A DNA stretch of 31,405 bases from JAHIYG01 sp041306075 (GCA_041306075.1 JBFYKH010000057.1:1-31405); one strand, 5' to 3'; shown: positions 22,198-29,666, counted from the first letter of the stretch. Numbers and translations: made by a program. The notes: a model not told the origin generated them from the sequence alone.

Positions 22198-22350
22198 TTA
22201 GAACCGCTTGGGCCTGCGTTTGCTGTAGCATTCCCTGCAGTAGACTGGTTTACCTTCTGTCGGCTTGAACGGAACCTGGCATGATGCGCCGCACTCGCTG
22301 CATACTGCATCGTGCATTTCCCTTGGACCGCCGAATCCTCTGTCTGCCAT
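22198..22350 (-). CDS. Small zinc-ribbon protein (50 aa, CxxC...CxxC)
   Basis: A 50-residue protein with C-S-E-C-G at residues 17-21 and Y-C-R-E-C-Y at 37-42, and between them the V-P-F-K-P-T-E-G-K-P-V segment seen in a family of tiny zinc ribbons common in small-genome archaea and candidate-phyla bacteria. The Arg/Lys-rich tail (K-R-R-P-K-R-F) suggests nucleic-acid contact. It has the strongest SD in the window (AGGAGGTGA, seven bases before the ATG), so it may be abundantly made. Function unknown in the family as far as I know. Confidence 0.92.
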   Translation of the reverse strand: MADRGFGGPREMHDAVCSECGASCQVPFKPTEGKPVYCRECYSKRRPKRF

Positions 22351-22357
22351 TGCTATT

Positions 22358-22366
22358 TCACCTCCT
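22358..22366 (-). promoter_or_regulatory. Strong Shine-Dalgarno of the zinc-ribbon gene
   Basis: AGGAGGTGA on the minus strand with a 7-nt spacer to the ATG at 22350. It fixes the start and contrasts with the leaderless first genes. A TATA-like box (TTCTATAT, 22417-22424) would give a leader of about 40 nt. Confidence 0.85.
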
Positions 22367-22416
22367 GTCTGTTTATCTCCACAATGTTCATGGTGGAATG
22401 TGATGCTGTTGAAGCC

Positions 22417-22424
22417 ATATAGAA
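22417..22424 (-). promoter_or_regulatory. TATA-like box for the zinc-ribbon gene
   Basis: TTCTATAT on the minus strand about 70 bp before the ATG, giving a leader that includes the strong SD. The rest of 22425-22579 holds no gene that I can support; an imperfect hairpin lies at about 22499-22517. Confidence 0.45.
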
Positions 22425-22579
22425 ATCACGATAACCGTAGAACCCCCTTGTTTCGCTACTGACCACTGTTTTTACCGATATTCAACGTTTCGGACAGGAG
22501 TCGCGAAGACGCGCTCCAATGCCCTTTAACGTCACCTTATAGGAGGGATGAGTATATAAGCCGAATAATGGCCCCGGGG

Positions 22580-23407
22580 TCAGCCAAGGAGCATCAACAC
22601 CGTGTTCCTGATGGCCGGCCCGGCGCCGAGCACGAGGATGACGAACTTGACGAACCTCCTGCCGAACTCGTCGTCCGCCATCTCCTCGTCTATTATCTTC
22701 AAGGCGGGCAGGAGTATCAGGAGCTTGAGGGGGTACATGACAGCCGCCGTGTGGAAGACGTTGATGAACAGCGTCGGCACCACGTGCTTCTCGTATAGGC
22801 CGAGGAGGTCGACGCCCACGAACGTCGTCGAGGCGTCGAACATGTGGGCGAGGACGACCGCCATGTTCCATTCGAAGCCGAGGAACCTGAGGGACAGGAG
22901 GACCCTGAGGCACCAGACGAGGATGCAGGAGAGTAGGAAGAACTCGATTATCGCGACCAGCGTCTCCGGATGCCGTATCCTGGGGACGAGCAGGACGAAG
23001 TTGTAGGACATGAGCATGAATCCGAGCGCCGACGCGACGATGCGGTAGTCGACCCCCGTGAGCCGACGCGCCAGGAGCCCGACGAGCATGCACGCGCCGG
23101 TGATGGCGAACATCGTGAAGTATATCCCCGGGGACACGAACAGCCAGTTGCCGGGATACGATGTGTGGCCGGCGTACACCCCAAGCTCCTGGTCCACCAT
23201 CTCCCGCATGGTGGAGCCGTACACTATGAACGGCAGCACCATGAGTATGAACAGCCGGTCGATGCGCCCGATGACCGGGCGGAGGACGGGTATCAGGACC
23301 TTGAAGGCGACGACCCCGAGGAAGAGGCCGTAGGTGACGGTGTTCACGATGTTGTAGCCGCCTGTAAGGTAGTACTTCACGATGAAGTCCCATATGAAGT
23401 CGAACAT
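22580..23407 (-). CDS. DUF63-family membrane protein
   Basis: A 275-aa integral membrane protein with about seven or eight hydrophobic helices. G-Y-N-I-V-N-T-V-T-Y near the N-terminus, the Y-G-S-T-M-R-E segment, and H-M-F-D-A-S-T-T-F-V-G-V-D in the sixth helix region match DUF63, an archaeal family of unknown function. Conserved His/Asp in the helices hint at an enzyme or cofactor site (inference). Its promoter seems to lie within the palindrome at 23421-23454. It is divergent from the methyltransferase-like gene. Confidence 0.88.
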   Translation of the reverse strand: MFDFIWDFIVKYYLTGGYNIVNTVTYGLFLGVVAFKVLIPVLRPVIGRIDRLFILMVLPFIVYGSTMREMVDQELGVYAGHTSYPGNWLFVSPGIYFTMFAITGACMLVGLLARRLTGVDYRIVASALGFMLMSYNFVLLVPRIRHPETLVAIIEFFLLSCILVWCLRVLLSLRFLGFEWNMAVVLAHMFDASTTFVGVDLLGLYEKHVVPTLFINVFHTAAVMYPLKLLILLPALKIIDEEMADDEFGRRFVKFVILVLGAGPAIRNTVLMLLG

Positions 23408-23420
23408 GACGGTCAGATAA

Positions 23421-23454
23421 AAGAATACTGAGGCTTAAAAGCCGCAGTATTCTT
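23421..23454. promoter_or_regulatory. 34-bp stem-loop/palindrome over the DUF63 promoter
   Basis: Arms AAGAATACTG (23421-23430) and CAGTATTCTT (23445-23454) are perfect complements. Inside, GGCTT (23432-23436) pairs with AAGCC (23439-23443), leaving one A/G mismatch. The centre reads CTTTTAAG on the minus strand, a TATA-like element about 30 bp before the DUF63 ATG. The symmetry could be an operator for a dimeric regulator, or an RNA hairpin. Confidence 0.7.
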
Positions 23455-23457
23455 GCT

Positions 23458-23522
23458 AGAAGAGTCGGCACAAATAGGCATTCATCCTTTGCTTAAAGCA
23501 AAGGTAGTCTGCCGACTCTTCT
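23458..23522. repeat. 65-bp nested inverted repeat (large stem-loop)
   Basis: The outer arms AGAAGAGTCGGCA (23458-23470) and TGCCGACTCTTCT (23510-23522) are perfect 13-bp complements. An inner palindrome CCTTTGCTT-A-AAGCAAAGG (23486-23504) has 9-bp arms. The unpaired internal segments are about 15 nt on the left and 5 nt on the right. This asymmetric internal loop between two stems resembles a structured RNA. It lies between divergent genes, so it is not a simple terminator of either. Confidence 0.75.
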
Positions 23523-23561
23523 GTAATACGACGATCCCCTATAAAGCTTCTCCTTGGGAGG

Positions 23562-23569
23562 AATTATAA
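23562..23569 (+). promoter_or_regulatory. TATA-like box for the methyltransferase-like gene
   Basis: AATTATAA about 37 bp before the ATG at 23603, for a short leader of about 11 nt. A second candidate, CCTATAAA at 23538-23545, could serve an RNA starting upstream. Confidence 0.45.
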
Positions 23570-23602
23570 TAGTCTGCGATTCCAAGGGGTTAACGGTCCG
23601 GT

Positions 23603-24241
23603 ATGCACAAGAGTGTCTGCGATAAGGGATGGAAAGCCGGGGTCGACTTCGTGGACTTGGGGTTCGGCGACGGCCTCAGGCTCAAGGAGCTGGCAGGTAA
23701 GCCCAGACACGGGGACAAGAGCTTCGTCGGTGTGGAGAGGCCGGGCGCCAAGCGAGGCGCCGTCCCCGAGCCCGGGAACGTGGAGTACCGGTTCCGAGGA
23801 GCAAGGGAGGAACTGGAACGCATGCCCGCCTCCTCGGTGAACGTCGTAAACGCCGACTTCGGCCTCGCAGACTACCATGAGGTCGGGGGAGGCGGGGACA
23901 CGGACCAGAGGACGCTTGAACTCCGGGGTGGAGGGGAGGAGGCCCGCCTCAGGCTCGCCAAGGACAGGCTGATGACGCTCAGGAGCATCATGCGGGTGCT
24001 CAATCCCAAGGGGAGGCTCTACCTGACGGAATACAGCGCCAACATGCCTTCGACCACCGGGCTACTTGAGCTGGCCGGATTCTCCTGGGAGGCGAGGCGG
24101 CTGACCGAGGACGAATTGGAGAAGACCACCCAGTTGAAAGAGCTTAAGGCGCATCTTCTGGACCATCGCGAGGACGAGGGGTATAGGTGGCCGATGAGGA
24201 TTGCCGCAAGAAAGGGGGCGAGGGCGGCTGGTGGACGGTGA
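23603..24241 (+). CDS. Putative class I SAM-dependent methyltransferase
   Basis: A 212-aa protein with a Rossmann-like methyltransferase layout: motif I V-D-L-G-F-G-D-G-L near residues 16-24, an acidic loop (F-V-G-V-E-R) near 41, V-N-V-V-N-A-D-F-G near 79-87 at the motif IV position, and R-V-L-N-P-K-G-R-L-Y-L-T-E typical of motif post-I/VI. A Gly-rich insertion (about 93-112) is unusual. Substrate unknown: no partner genes identify it, although the tRNA just downstream leaves a tRNA target possible. It ends before a terminator-like hairpin. Confidence 0.7.
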   Translation: MHKSVCDKGWKAGVDFVDLGFGDGLRLKELAGKPRHGDKSFVGVERPGAKRGAVPEPGNVEYRFRGAREELERMPASSVNVVNADFGLADYHEVGGGGDTDQRTLELRGGGEEARLRLAKDRLMTLRSIMRVLNPKGRLYLTEYSANMPSTTGLLELAGFSWEARRLTEDELEKTTQLKELKAHLLDHREDEGYRWPMRIAARKGARAAGGR

Positions 24242-24294
24242 AGTACAGGGAAGCGAAGGAGCGGGTCGTGTAGGCCGTCAGGGGCTTCCTGCCC

Positions 24295-24316
24295 AATCGC
24301 AGGTAAGGCGATTTTT
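24295..24316 (+). terminator. Hairpin plus T-run after the methyltransferase-like gene
   Basis: AATCGC (24295-24300) and GCGATT (24308-24313) can pair around a 7-nt loop and are followed by Ts. The T/A-rich stretch that follows (TTTTTAATATA) may also act as the TATA element of the tRNA transcript. Confidence 0.5.
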
Positions 24317-24351
24317 AATATACCCGGCCCTAATAGTATCCCCGACTAAGG

Positions 24352-24362
24352 GGGCCTATAGC
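24352..24362 (+). repeat. 11-nt direct copy of the tRNA 5' end
   Basis: GGGCCTATAGC occurs here and again as the first 11 bases of the tRNA at 24389-24399, 37 bp apart. The upstream copy could pair with the 3' acceptor strand of the tRNA and compete with its normal 5' strand. Confidence 0.7.
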
Positions 24363-24388
24363 CCATCAGGTCAGGGGAAAACAAACAC

Positions 24389-24463
24389 GGGCCTATAGCT
24401 CAGTCCGGTTAGAGCGCTCGACTCATAATCGAGTGGTCTGGCGTTCAAATCGCCATAGGCCCA
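24389..24463 (+). tRNA. tRNA with anticodon CAU, probably tRNA-Ile2
   Basis: A 75-nt cloverleaf without encoded CCA. The acceptor stem GGGCCTA pairs with TAGGCCC and the discriminator is A. The D-arm is GCTC/GAGC, the anticodon stem is CTCGA/TCGAG around the loop CTCATAA (anticodon CAT), the variable loop is about 5 nt and the T-arm is TGGCG/CGCCA around TTCAAAT. CAU could mean Met or, after agmatidine modification, Ile for AUA codons. The GGGCC acceptor and overall sequence resemble archaeal tRNA-Ile2, so I favour Ile2 over elongator Met (from memory). No intron is present. Confidence 0.93.
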
Positions 24464-24483
24464 CATACTTCTCACAGCGGCTC

Positions 24484-24729
24484 ATGAAAACGTTCAGGAT
24501 GCAGGAGGAGGGCGTCTCGAGCCTGATAGAGTACTGCGTCCTGAAGTGCCCGCTCTGCGGCACCGTCTTCCGCCATGACATGACGGTAGACGCGTTCGGC
24601 AAGCCGGTGAAGAACAGGATGTGCCAGGTCTGCGGCGGCAAGGTGCCGGTTGACGAGCGGCACTGCCTCGACCACGACCCGCGGGCCGGGACTTACATGG
24701 CCGAGTTCAAGTCCGCCAAAGACATTTAG
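24484..24729 (+). CDS. Small Cys-rich, zinc-binding-like protein (81 aa)
   Basis: An unrecognised 81-aa protein starting 20 nt after the tRNA. It has two Cys pairs, C-P-L-C-G (about 22-26) and C-Q-V-C-G (about 47-51), in zinc-ribbon arrangement, then an H-C-L-D-H segment near 61. The short body and lack of signal peptide suggest a cytoplasmic zinc ribbon. No SD or TATA is evident before the ATG, so it may be read from the tRNA transcript. Its stop overlaps the convergent Cys lipoprotein gene by 4 bp. Confidence 0.7.
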   Translation: MKTFRMQEEGVSSLIEYCVLKCPLCGTVFRHDMTVDAFGKPVKNRMCQVCGGKVPVDERHCLDHDPRAGTYMAEFKSAKDI

Positions 24730-25058
24730 CCTGAGTCGTACTGCCGCACCAGCTTCCTGGCGTCGGCCACCTTGGCCTCGCAGCGGTCCCTCGCAGGCAT
24801 CTTGTCGTGCGTCCTGCACGGCAGGTAGTCCCTGACGCCCACGGAGACGTTGTCGATGCAGTCGGCCTTGACCTTCAGGTCGCCGATGTCGACGCAGCCG
24901 CCGACGTTGAGCCTGGAGACGCTCTTGTTGAAGATGCACTGGTCGCGTTCCCCGGACTTGACGAGCTTGTCGCAGTCCACCGCCTGTGACGCGTCGTTCG
25001 CCACGCACCCGGACACCAGGAGCGCGAGAGCCGCCGCGAGGGCTGTCTTCCATGCCAT
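24726..25058 (-). CDS. Small lipoprotein with three C-x11-C repeats
   Basis: A 110-aa predicted lipoprotein. The signal peptide ends V-S-G-Cys18, using the ATG at 25058 rather than 25091: the downstream Met leaves a proper lysine-then-hydrophobic start, and a weak TATA-like element sits near 25078-25085. The mature part has Cys at a strict 12, 14, 12, 14, 12 spacing (C-x11-C-x13 repeats), the same unit as the 552-aa lipoprotein at 16.4 kb, so the two share a domain family. Function unknown; disulfide-pinned helical repeats are inferred. Confidence 0.85.
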   Translation of the reverse strand: MAWKTALAAALALLVSGCVANDASQAVDCDKLVKSGERDQCIFNKSVSRLNVGGCVDIGDLKVKADCIDNVSVGVRDYLPCRTHDKMPARDRCEAKVADARKLVRQYDSG

Positions 25059-25094
25059 TGTGAACCTATGTGAGGGGTTAAAGAAAAGCATCAG

Positions 25095-25787
25095 TCATGC
25101 GCAAAGGCCGACATGTAGGTTTTTCACGCACTTCCGGAGGCAGCATTCCTGGGAGGAGCCGCACTGTTTGCCGGACGGGATGCAGCATCGTCCCCCGTAG
25201 CAAGTCTTCTCGGCGCTGCAGACCATCTCCTTGGAGTAGACGTATGCGCCCTCGCAGCGGAATTCCAGCACAGAGCTATTAGTCCTGCAACGGTCGGTGA
25301 ATGTTACGTTGGAGTGAGGGCGGGCGCGGTCCAGCCCGCTGGTAGTGCCTAAAACGCCTGGGCTCTCCCCGCCGTCGGAGTCGTGGCACGGCCCCCGGGC
25401 GGCGGTCGAGGTGGTCGTCGAGTGCGTCGTCGTGGACGCCCAAGAGGTCGTCGACGGAGGCTGGGTCGAGGACGTAGTCGCCGAAGAGGGGGGGAGCGCG
25501 ACAGTAGTCGTAGTCTCCTCCCCGCTCGTCGGGGGGGCGTCCACTGAGCCCTCCATGTTGTCGCACACCCGGTTCCCGTTCGAGTCCAGGCAGCATCCCC
25601 CCCCGGAGGGTATGTACGGCAGCTGGCATTCTCCGCCGCCGAGGCCCGACTCGTCGTCGTCGCAGACGCCGTTGAGGTTCCCGTCCAGGCAGCATTCCCC
25701 GTTCACGTCCCTTAGCGGCTCGCTGCAGCCCGTAAGCGTGCAGCCGCATGCGAGGGCGAGTACTGCTACGGCGAGTGCGACTTTCAC
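25095..25787 (-). CDS. Cys-rich lipoprotein with Thr/Ser linker
   Basis: A 230-aa surface protein of unknown function. GTG start, signal peptide with L-T-G-Cys21 lipobox. Two copies of a C-C-L-D-x-N-x-N-G/R-V-C-D motif (near 31-43 and 64-76), acidic and possibly calcium-binding, are followed by a Thr/Ser/Pro linker (about 85-130) and a C-terminal domain with about eight Cys, including knottin-like C-C-I and C-C-L pairs. A TATA-like box (25809-25816) at leaderless spacing supports the GTG. It is a likely substrate for the DsbA-like protein. Confidence 0.85.
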   Translation of the reverse strand: MKVALAVAVLALACGCTLTGCSEPLRDVNGECCLDGNLNGVCDDDESGLGGGECQLPYIPSGGGCCLDSNGNRVCDNMEGSVDAPPTSGEETTTTVALPPSSATTSSTQPPSTTSWASTTTHSTTTSTAARGPCHDSDGGESPGVLGTTSGLDRARPHSNVTFTDRCRTNSSVLEFRCEGAYVYSKEMVCSAEKTCYGGRCCIPSGKQCGSSQECCLRKCVKNLHVGLCA

Positions 25788-25808
25788 GTTAAGTATTATC
25801 CCGGACGG

Positions 25809-25816
25809 CTATATCA
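25809..25816 (-). promoter_or_regulatory. TATA-like box for the 230-aa Cys lipoprotein
   Basis: TGATATAG on the minus strand, centred about 25 bp before the GTG at 25787. It overlaps the stop of the CPBP gene. Confidence 0.45.
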
Positions 25817-26420
25817 GCCTGACGCCGCCCTGGTACATGACCAGGAGGTCGAATATGAGGCTTGACGAGTAGTGCATGGCGAGGCTCGGCAGTATGCTTC
25901 CGCACTTCAGGTCCACCTTGCCGAACACCCACCCGACCGGGAGGCTGTACAAGACCTCCACCGGAGGCTTGCCGACGTGCGCGAGCATGTATATGACGGC
26001 ATGTATCCAGTTGCCCCACCTCGTGTCTGCAAGGAGCGCGTTCAGGAGGAATCCGCGGTAGAATACCTCCGTCGCCACCATTATGGCGAGCATGTACGCC
26101 TCGTAGTACGCGAAATAAGTCAGGCTCTCGGCCGCCGGCCGCCACGTCGGATAGTAGCCCCTGAACTCGGGAAGGGCGGAGCCATAAACCATGACAGGCA
26201 TCGCGACGGCGAGCGCGAGGACGGTAAGCTTTAGGCCGAGGCGGACGTCCCCGGCGGCGATGAGGTAGTCCCTGAGGGGGCGGCCGCGGAGCCTGACGTA
26301 TGCCATCGGCAGGGCGGCCATCAAGGCGAGGCATATGGCCGCGTACCACACGTAGCCGGGAAAGACGCACCTGGTCACAGCCATCACGGCGGCCGCCAAG
26401 AGGTACGCTTGCGCGTCCAC
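25809..26420 (-). CDS. CPBP-family intramembrane metalloprotease (CAAX/Abi type)
   Basis: A 203-aa, mostly hydrophobic protein with about six helices. The T-E-V-F-Y-R-G-F-L-L motif (near 117-126) is the E-E-x-x-x-R motif with the first Glu changed to Thr; H in L-A-H-V-G and H in L-A-M-H-Y follow in later helices at the family positions. CPBP proteases cleave within membranes, including CAAX processing in eukaryotes and protein maturation or immunity in prokaryotes. GTG start (26418-26420), nearly abutting the rpa stop. Substrate unknown. Confidence 0.85.
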   Translation of the reverse strand: MDAQAYLLAAAVMAVTRCVFPGYVWYAAICLALMAALPMAYVRLRGRPLRDYLIAAGDVRLGLKLTVLALAVAMPVMVYGSALPEFRGYYPTWRPAAESLTYFAYYEAYMLAIMVATEVFYRGFLLNALLADTRWGNWIHAVIYMLAHVGKPPVEVLYSLPVGWVFGKVDLKCGSILPSLAMHYSSSLIFDLLVMYQGGVRLI

Positions 26421-26421
26421 T

Positions 26422-28044
26422 TCAGGATATCTCGCTGACCATGAACTCGATCTGGTCGCTGTACTCGTTGTAGAGGACCTTCCCGAACAGCGTCACCTTC
26501 CTCCCGACCATCTTCTCGCGCGCCCGGGCGACAGGCGCGGCCTCGTCCTGGGTCTCGCCGATGAGGTTCATCGCCTCCTCGAGGTCGGTGCCGAACAGCT
26601 TCTCCGCCTTGTCCTTGAACGCGATGGCCCTGATGTTCCCGGAGTCGTCCTCGACTATGACGGAGGCTAGCATGTTGGGGGTGCCCTCGTTGACCCCGCA
26701 TTCCTCGCACATCCATTCCCCGCCGAGGTTCTGGACCTTCTTGCCGCACTCCGAGCAGGTCATGTAGACGGGCGGCCTGTCCTCGACCGCGACGATGCGG
26801 CCGCTGATTTTGACGAACCTGTCTGTCTGGTCCAGGTCGGCTATCCTCTTTTCCTCGGTCAGCGCCTCGTTGATGTCGCCTGAGGAGGGTACCTTTATGG
26901 AGGAGTCCACGGTGACGTCGGAGTATTTGCCTGCGTGGACTTCAGGCTCCTGGCTGAGGTTGGCCTTGCTGTAGGCGTTGCGCACCCTCACCGAGTCCCC
27001 CTCCTTCAGCTCCGAGGCGACCTTCGCGCGCTCGTCCCAGAGGACGACCCTTATGGTGCCGCTCGCGTCCCCGGCTATGAGGGACGCCATGATTCCCTTC
27101 GAGTACTCCCTCGGAGGGTAAACGTGCATGACCCGAGCCTCGAGCGTGAACCCCCTCATGTCTGCCTTTATGTCGCCTATCTTGACTGCGCCGTCCTGCC
27201 TCTTCGGCAGCGGCTTCAGCTTTAGCTTGGCGTCCGACTTCATTATCCTGGCCCTTGAGCCGGCCTGCAGCTCCAACTGGCCGCCCATGCCCTCCCTGGT
27301 GTACGCGTTCTCCAGCTTCACCACGTCCCCGTCCCTGAGCTCCATCTCGGACAGGGGGTCCCACAGTATGACGCGTATGGAGCCTGACTCGTCCTCGCCG
27401 GTGAACGACAAGCGGGAGCCGGATGAGCCGTCGCTGCGCTTGAACTCGACGCGGGGCATGTAGTTGGAGACCCTGCAGACCACGTTCACGGACGGCGACG
27501 AGGGCGCGAGGGCGCCGATGGAGTCTATCCTCTCCGCTACCTCCGGCAGCTTGGCCGTGACGTTGGACGGGTTGATTGTGATGCCTGTGAGCGATCCCGC
27601 GTGGACCTCTATCTGGCCGCGGTTGTCCTTGACGAAGCCGTTCTTGACGAGGAGGACGTCCCCGACCCGGAGCCTGCTCACGACAGTTGTGTTCTGGTCC
27701 CACAGGACGACCCTCGACTCACCGGAGGCGTCTGCTATCACCGCCGAGGCGAACCTGCCCTTCGAGCCGTCCTTCCTCGCGAACTCGCGCTCCGAGTACA
27801 CGGTCTTCACGCGCCCGACCACGTTCGCGGTTGAGGATGGCTTGAGCTTCGACAGCTCCACGGTCTGCGTCTCGGATTCGTTCAGGTCTATCCCGTACTC
27901 CTTCGCGACCGCGTACAGCGCCCCGTAATCGGAGAGGAGGCCGTGCGTCTTCTCCTTGCGCTCCTGCATCCTGGCCTTGATCTCCTTCTCGGGCTTGCCC
28001 GTCTCCAATACGACCTTCTTGAACAGTTGTTCCACGTCAGTCAT
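26422..28044 (-). CDS. rpa: Replication protein A (multi-OB-fold ssDNA-binding protein with zinc finger)
   Basis: Archaeal RPA, which coats single-stranded DNA in replication and repair. The 540 residues contain an N-terminal helical part (1-60) and three OB folds (about 65-160, 180-270, 290-380), each with a G-x-I/S-x-V-V/I-L-W-D strand. A fourth, C-terminal OB fold contains the zinc finger C-S-E-C-G ... C-E-E-C-G (about 430-450). Four OB folds plus zinc finger is the large euryarchaeal-type form. An SD-like AAGGGGT lies just before the ATG, consistent with a second cistron behind the secreted protein. Confidence 0.92.
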   Translation of the reverse strand: MTDVEQLFKKVVLETGKPEKEIKARMQERKEKTHGLLSDYGALYAVAKEYGIDLNESETQTVELSKLKPSSTANVVGRVKTVYSEREFARKDGSKGRFASAVIADASGESRVVLWDQNTTVVSRLRVGDVLLVKNGFVKDNRGQIEVHAGSLTGITINPSNVTAKLPEVAERIDSIGALAPSSPSVNVVCRVSNYMPRVEFKRSDGSSGSRLSFTGEDESGSIRVILWDPLSEMELRDGDVVKLENAYTREGMGGQLELQAGSRARIMKSDAKLKLKPLPKRQDGAVKIGDIKADMRGFTLEARVMHVYPPREYSKGIMASLIAGDASGTIRVVLWDERAKVASELKEGDSVRVRNAYSKANLSQEPEVHAGKYSDVTVDSSIKVPSSGDINEALTEEKRIADLDQTDRFVKISGRIVAVEDRPPVYMTCSECGKKVQNLGGEWMCEECGVNEGTPNMLASVIVEDDSGNIRAIAFKDKAEKLFGTDLEEAMNLIGETQDEAAPVARAREKMVGRKVTLFGKVLYNEYSDQIEFMVSEIS

Positions 28045-28065
28045 GTGTTACCCCTTAAGATGAGT

Positions 28066-29640
28066 TCACGGTATCTTGCGTTCGCCCCGCTCCCACCGCA
28101 TGCGCGACTCGTTCACAGCCTGGCCGCTGAGCATCCGGTACTCCAGGGTGGCTGCGTCCTTCGGGGCCACGTCCCCGACGTCCCAGACGAGGGCGCTCTG
28201 CCTGCGGACCGCGTTTATGGTGCTCACGCTTATCTCCGCCCCCGACGGTATGGCGTCCTCTATGAGGACTGCGCGGAGCGTCTTGCGGGTGCCGTTCACG
28301 ACCTTCACCCTCACGCTCTCGCCGTCAACGTATTTGGTGAACTCGACGGTGCCGCGGTCCGCGGCCAAAAGTAGTGCTGTGATGAGTATGCCGACCAGGA
28401 CGAGGAGGAGGAGGGCGAATAGTCCGCCTACCGTCTTCGACGACATCGAGAGCCCCGGCTTCGCGCACGCGTCGGGGTCTACGGTGAGCCCGCCAGGCCG
28501 CTCCTTAGTGTCGAGCACGGCCCCGCCGCTCGACAGGACGGCCTTCAGGTCGTATGTGGTGCGCTCCTTCGCCTCAGGCACCCGCCAGCGGTACGTCAGG
28601 GTCTTCGCCTGGGCGCGCGGCAGGGCCGACGACGCGGTGCTCGAGTATTCGACTGCCCCCCGGTTCGATGCCGTGAGGGTGACGGTGCCTGAGCGGTCCT
28701 CGAGTGCGCTGATGACGTCCACCTTGAATTCGACTTCGTCTCCTGGGCAGACCTTTCCGGAGACGCTCGACGGCGTTATCTCGGCTATGCCGATGTCCTT
28801 CGGAGCCTCGCCGGTCCCGAGCACCGGCTCCGAGCTCCCATAGCCCGTGACCACGGTCTTTTCCTGGCCGGGCTTCAGTTCCCCGAGCGCCCAGTACATT
28901 ATGACCGCGCTGTCGCCGGTTATCTCGAGGGCGGTATTCCGGTAGTCCCAGGCCGTGTCCTTGCTCCGCTTCCAGTCGGCGACTATGAAACGGTCTGGAT
29001 AAGTCATCCCGTCCTTCGGGTCCAACAGGCCGGTGGCGACTATCGTCGGCTCGTCAGGCCGGTTGTAAGCCTTCCAGTACTCGAAGCCGAGGCTTCCGCC
29101 AATGTACTCGACCTCCGTCGTCCTGATGCCCTGGCCGGGCAGGTATATGGGGGCGCCGTCGTTGTATCCGAGCATGGTGTCTAGGTGGAGGCGTATGCCG
29201 ACCGTGTGCGGCTTGGCTCCCGCGTTCCTGACGGAGTATGCGACCGTCGTCATGTTCCCTGCCGCGCGGACGGTCTGCTTGAGCGTGACGTCCTCGACCC
29301 GCCATTCCGTCACGACGGCCCCGCCTTCGTCATGCGGCTTCGCGTCGACGTGTCCGTCCAGCCGCTCGCAGGCCTTCGGGTTCTCTGAGTTGCAGTAGAG
29401 GGAGCCGTCTATGTTGAAGGTCGTGAACGTGCCCTTCCATGGCTCCGGGTAGTTGAAGGTGAGCTTGTTCCAGGAGTCGCCGTACAGGCCGCCTACGGAG
29501 AACGTGCCGATGTCAGAGCATGATTCCACGTATGCCTTGACGGTGCCGGGGGAGCCTTTGGCTTCCAAAGAGCAGTCGGGGGCCGCTGACGCCAAGCCGA
29601 CGAGGAATGCCAGAGCCACCGCCGCCCACGCGAGTTTCAT
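28066..29640 (-). CDS. Signal-peptide protein with a transmembrane helix and a DUF11-like C-terminal domain
   Basis: A 524-aa protein of unknown function. The frame is open to 29874, but the ATG at 29640 gives a clean signal peptide (M-K-L-A-W ... A-S-A-A) and sits about 30 bp from a TATA-like box at 29667-29673. A large beta-rich extracellular part (about 25-395) is followed by a hydrophobic helix (about 402-426). The last ~95 residues read like a DUF11 beta-sandwich: V-V-N-G-T-R-K-T-L-R-A-V, I-P-S-G-A, W-D-V-G-D-V-A-P. If the topology is simple, this domain lies in the cytoplasm, which is unusual. Surface or cell-cell role inferred; rpa follows 21 bp downstream. Confidence 0.8.
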   Translation of the reverse strand: MKLAWAAVALAFLVGLASAAPDCSLEAKGSPGTVKAYVESCSDIGTFSVGGLYGDSWNKLTFNYPEPWKGTFTTFNIDGSLYCNSENPKACERLDGHVDAKPHDEGGAVVTEWRVEDVTLKQTVRAAGNMTTVAYSVRNAGAKPHTVGIRLHLDTMLGYNDGAPIYLPGQGIRTTEVEYIGGSLGFEYWKAYNRPDEPTIVATGLLDPKDGMTYPDRFIVADWKRSKDTAWDYRNTALEITGDSAVIMYWALGELKPGQEKTVVTGYGSSEPVLGTGEAPKDIGIAEITPSSVSGKVCPGDEVEFKVDVISALEDRSGTVTLTASNRGAVEYSSTASSALPRAQAKTLTYRWRVPEAKERTTYDLKAVLSSGGAVLDTKERPGGLTVDPDACAKPGLSMSSKTVGGLFALLLLVLVGILITALLLAADRGTVEFTKYVDGESVRVKVVNGTRKTLRAVLIEDAIPSGAEISVSTINAVRRQSALVWDVGDVAPKDAATLEYRMLSGQAVNESRMRWERGERKIP

Positions 29641-29666
29641 TTTCACGTAACATATATTATGCTGGG

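Noticed and set aside
22095..22310. 71-aa minus-strand open frame overlapping the zinc-ribbon gene
   Set aside because: It overlaps the zinc-ribbon gene, which has a strong SD and conserved Cys pairs; this frame has no motif or start signal.
22497..22520. Imperfect hairpin (GAG-CGCG/CGCG-CTC with a bulged T) downstream of DUF63
   Set aside because: Short and imperfect, without a T-run; too weak to call a terminator or RNA.
22553..22798. TATA-like TATATAAG at 22553-22560 followed by a 76-aa plus-strand frame at 22568
   Set aside because: The frame is antisense to DUF63 and has no recognisable motif; the A+T match alone is not enough.
24433..24483. In-frame N-terminal extension of the 81-aa zinc protein starting inside the tRNA
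   Set aside because: The extension would be encoded by the tRNA 3' half; the ATG at 24484 after the tRNA is more plausible.
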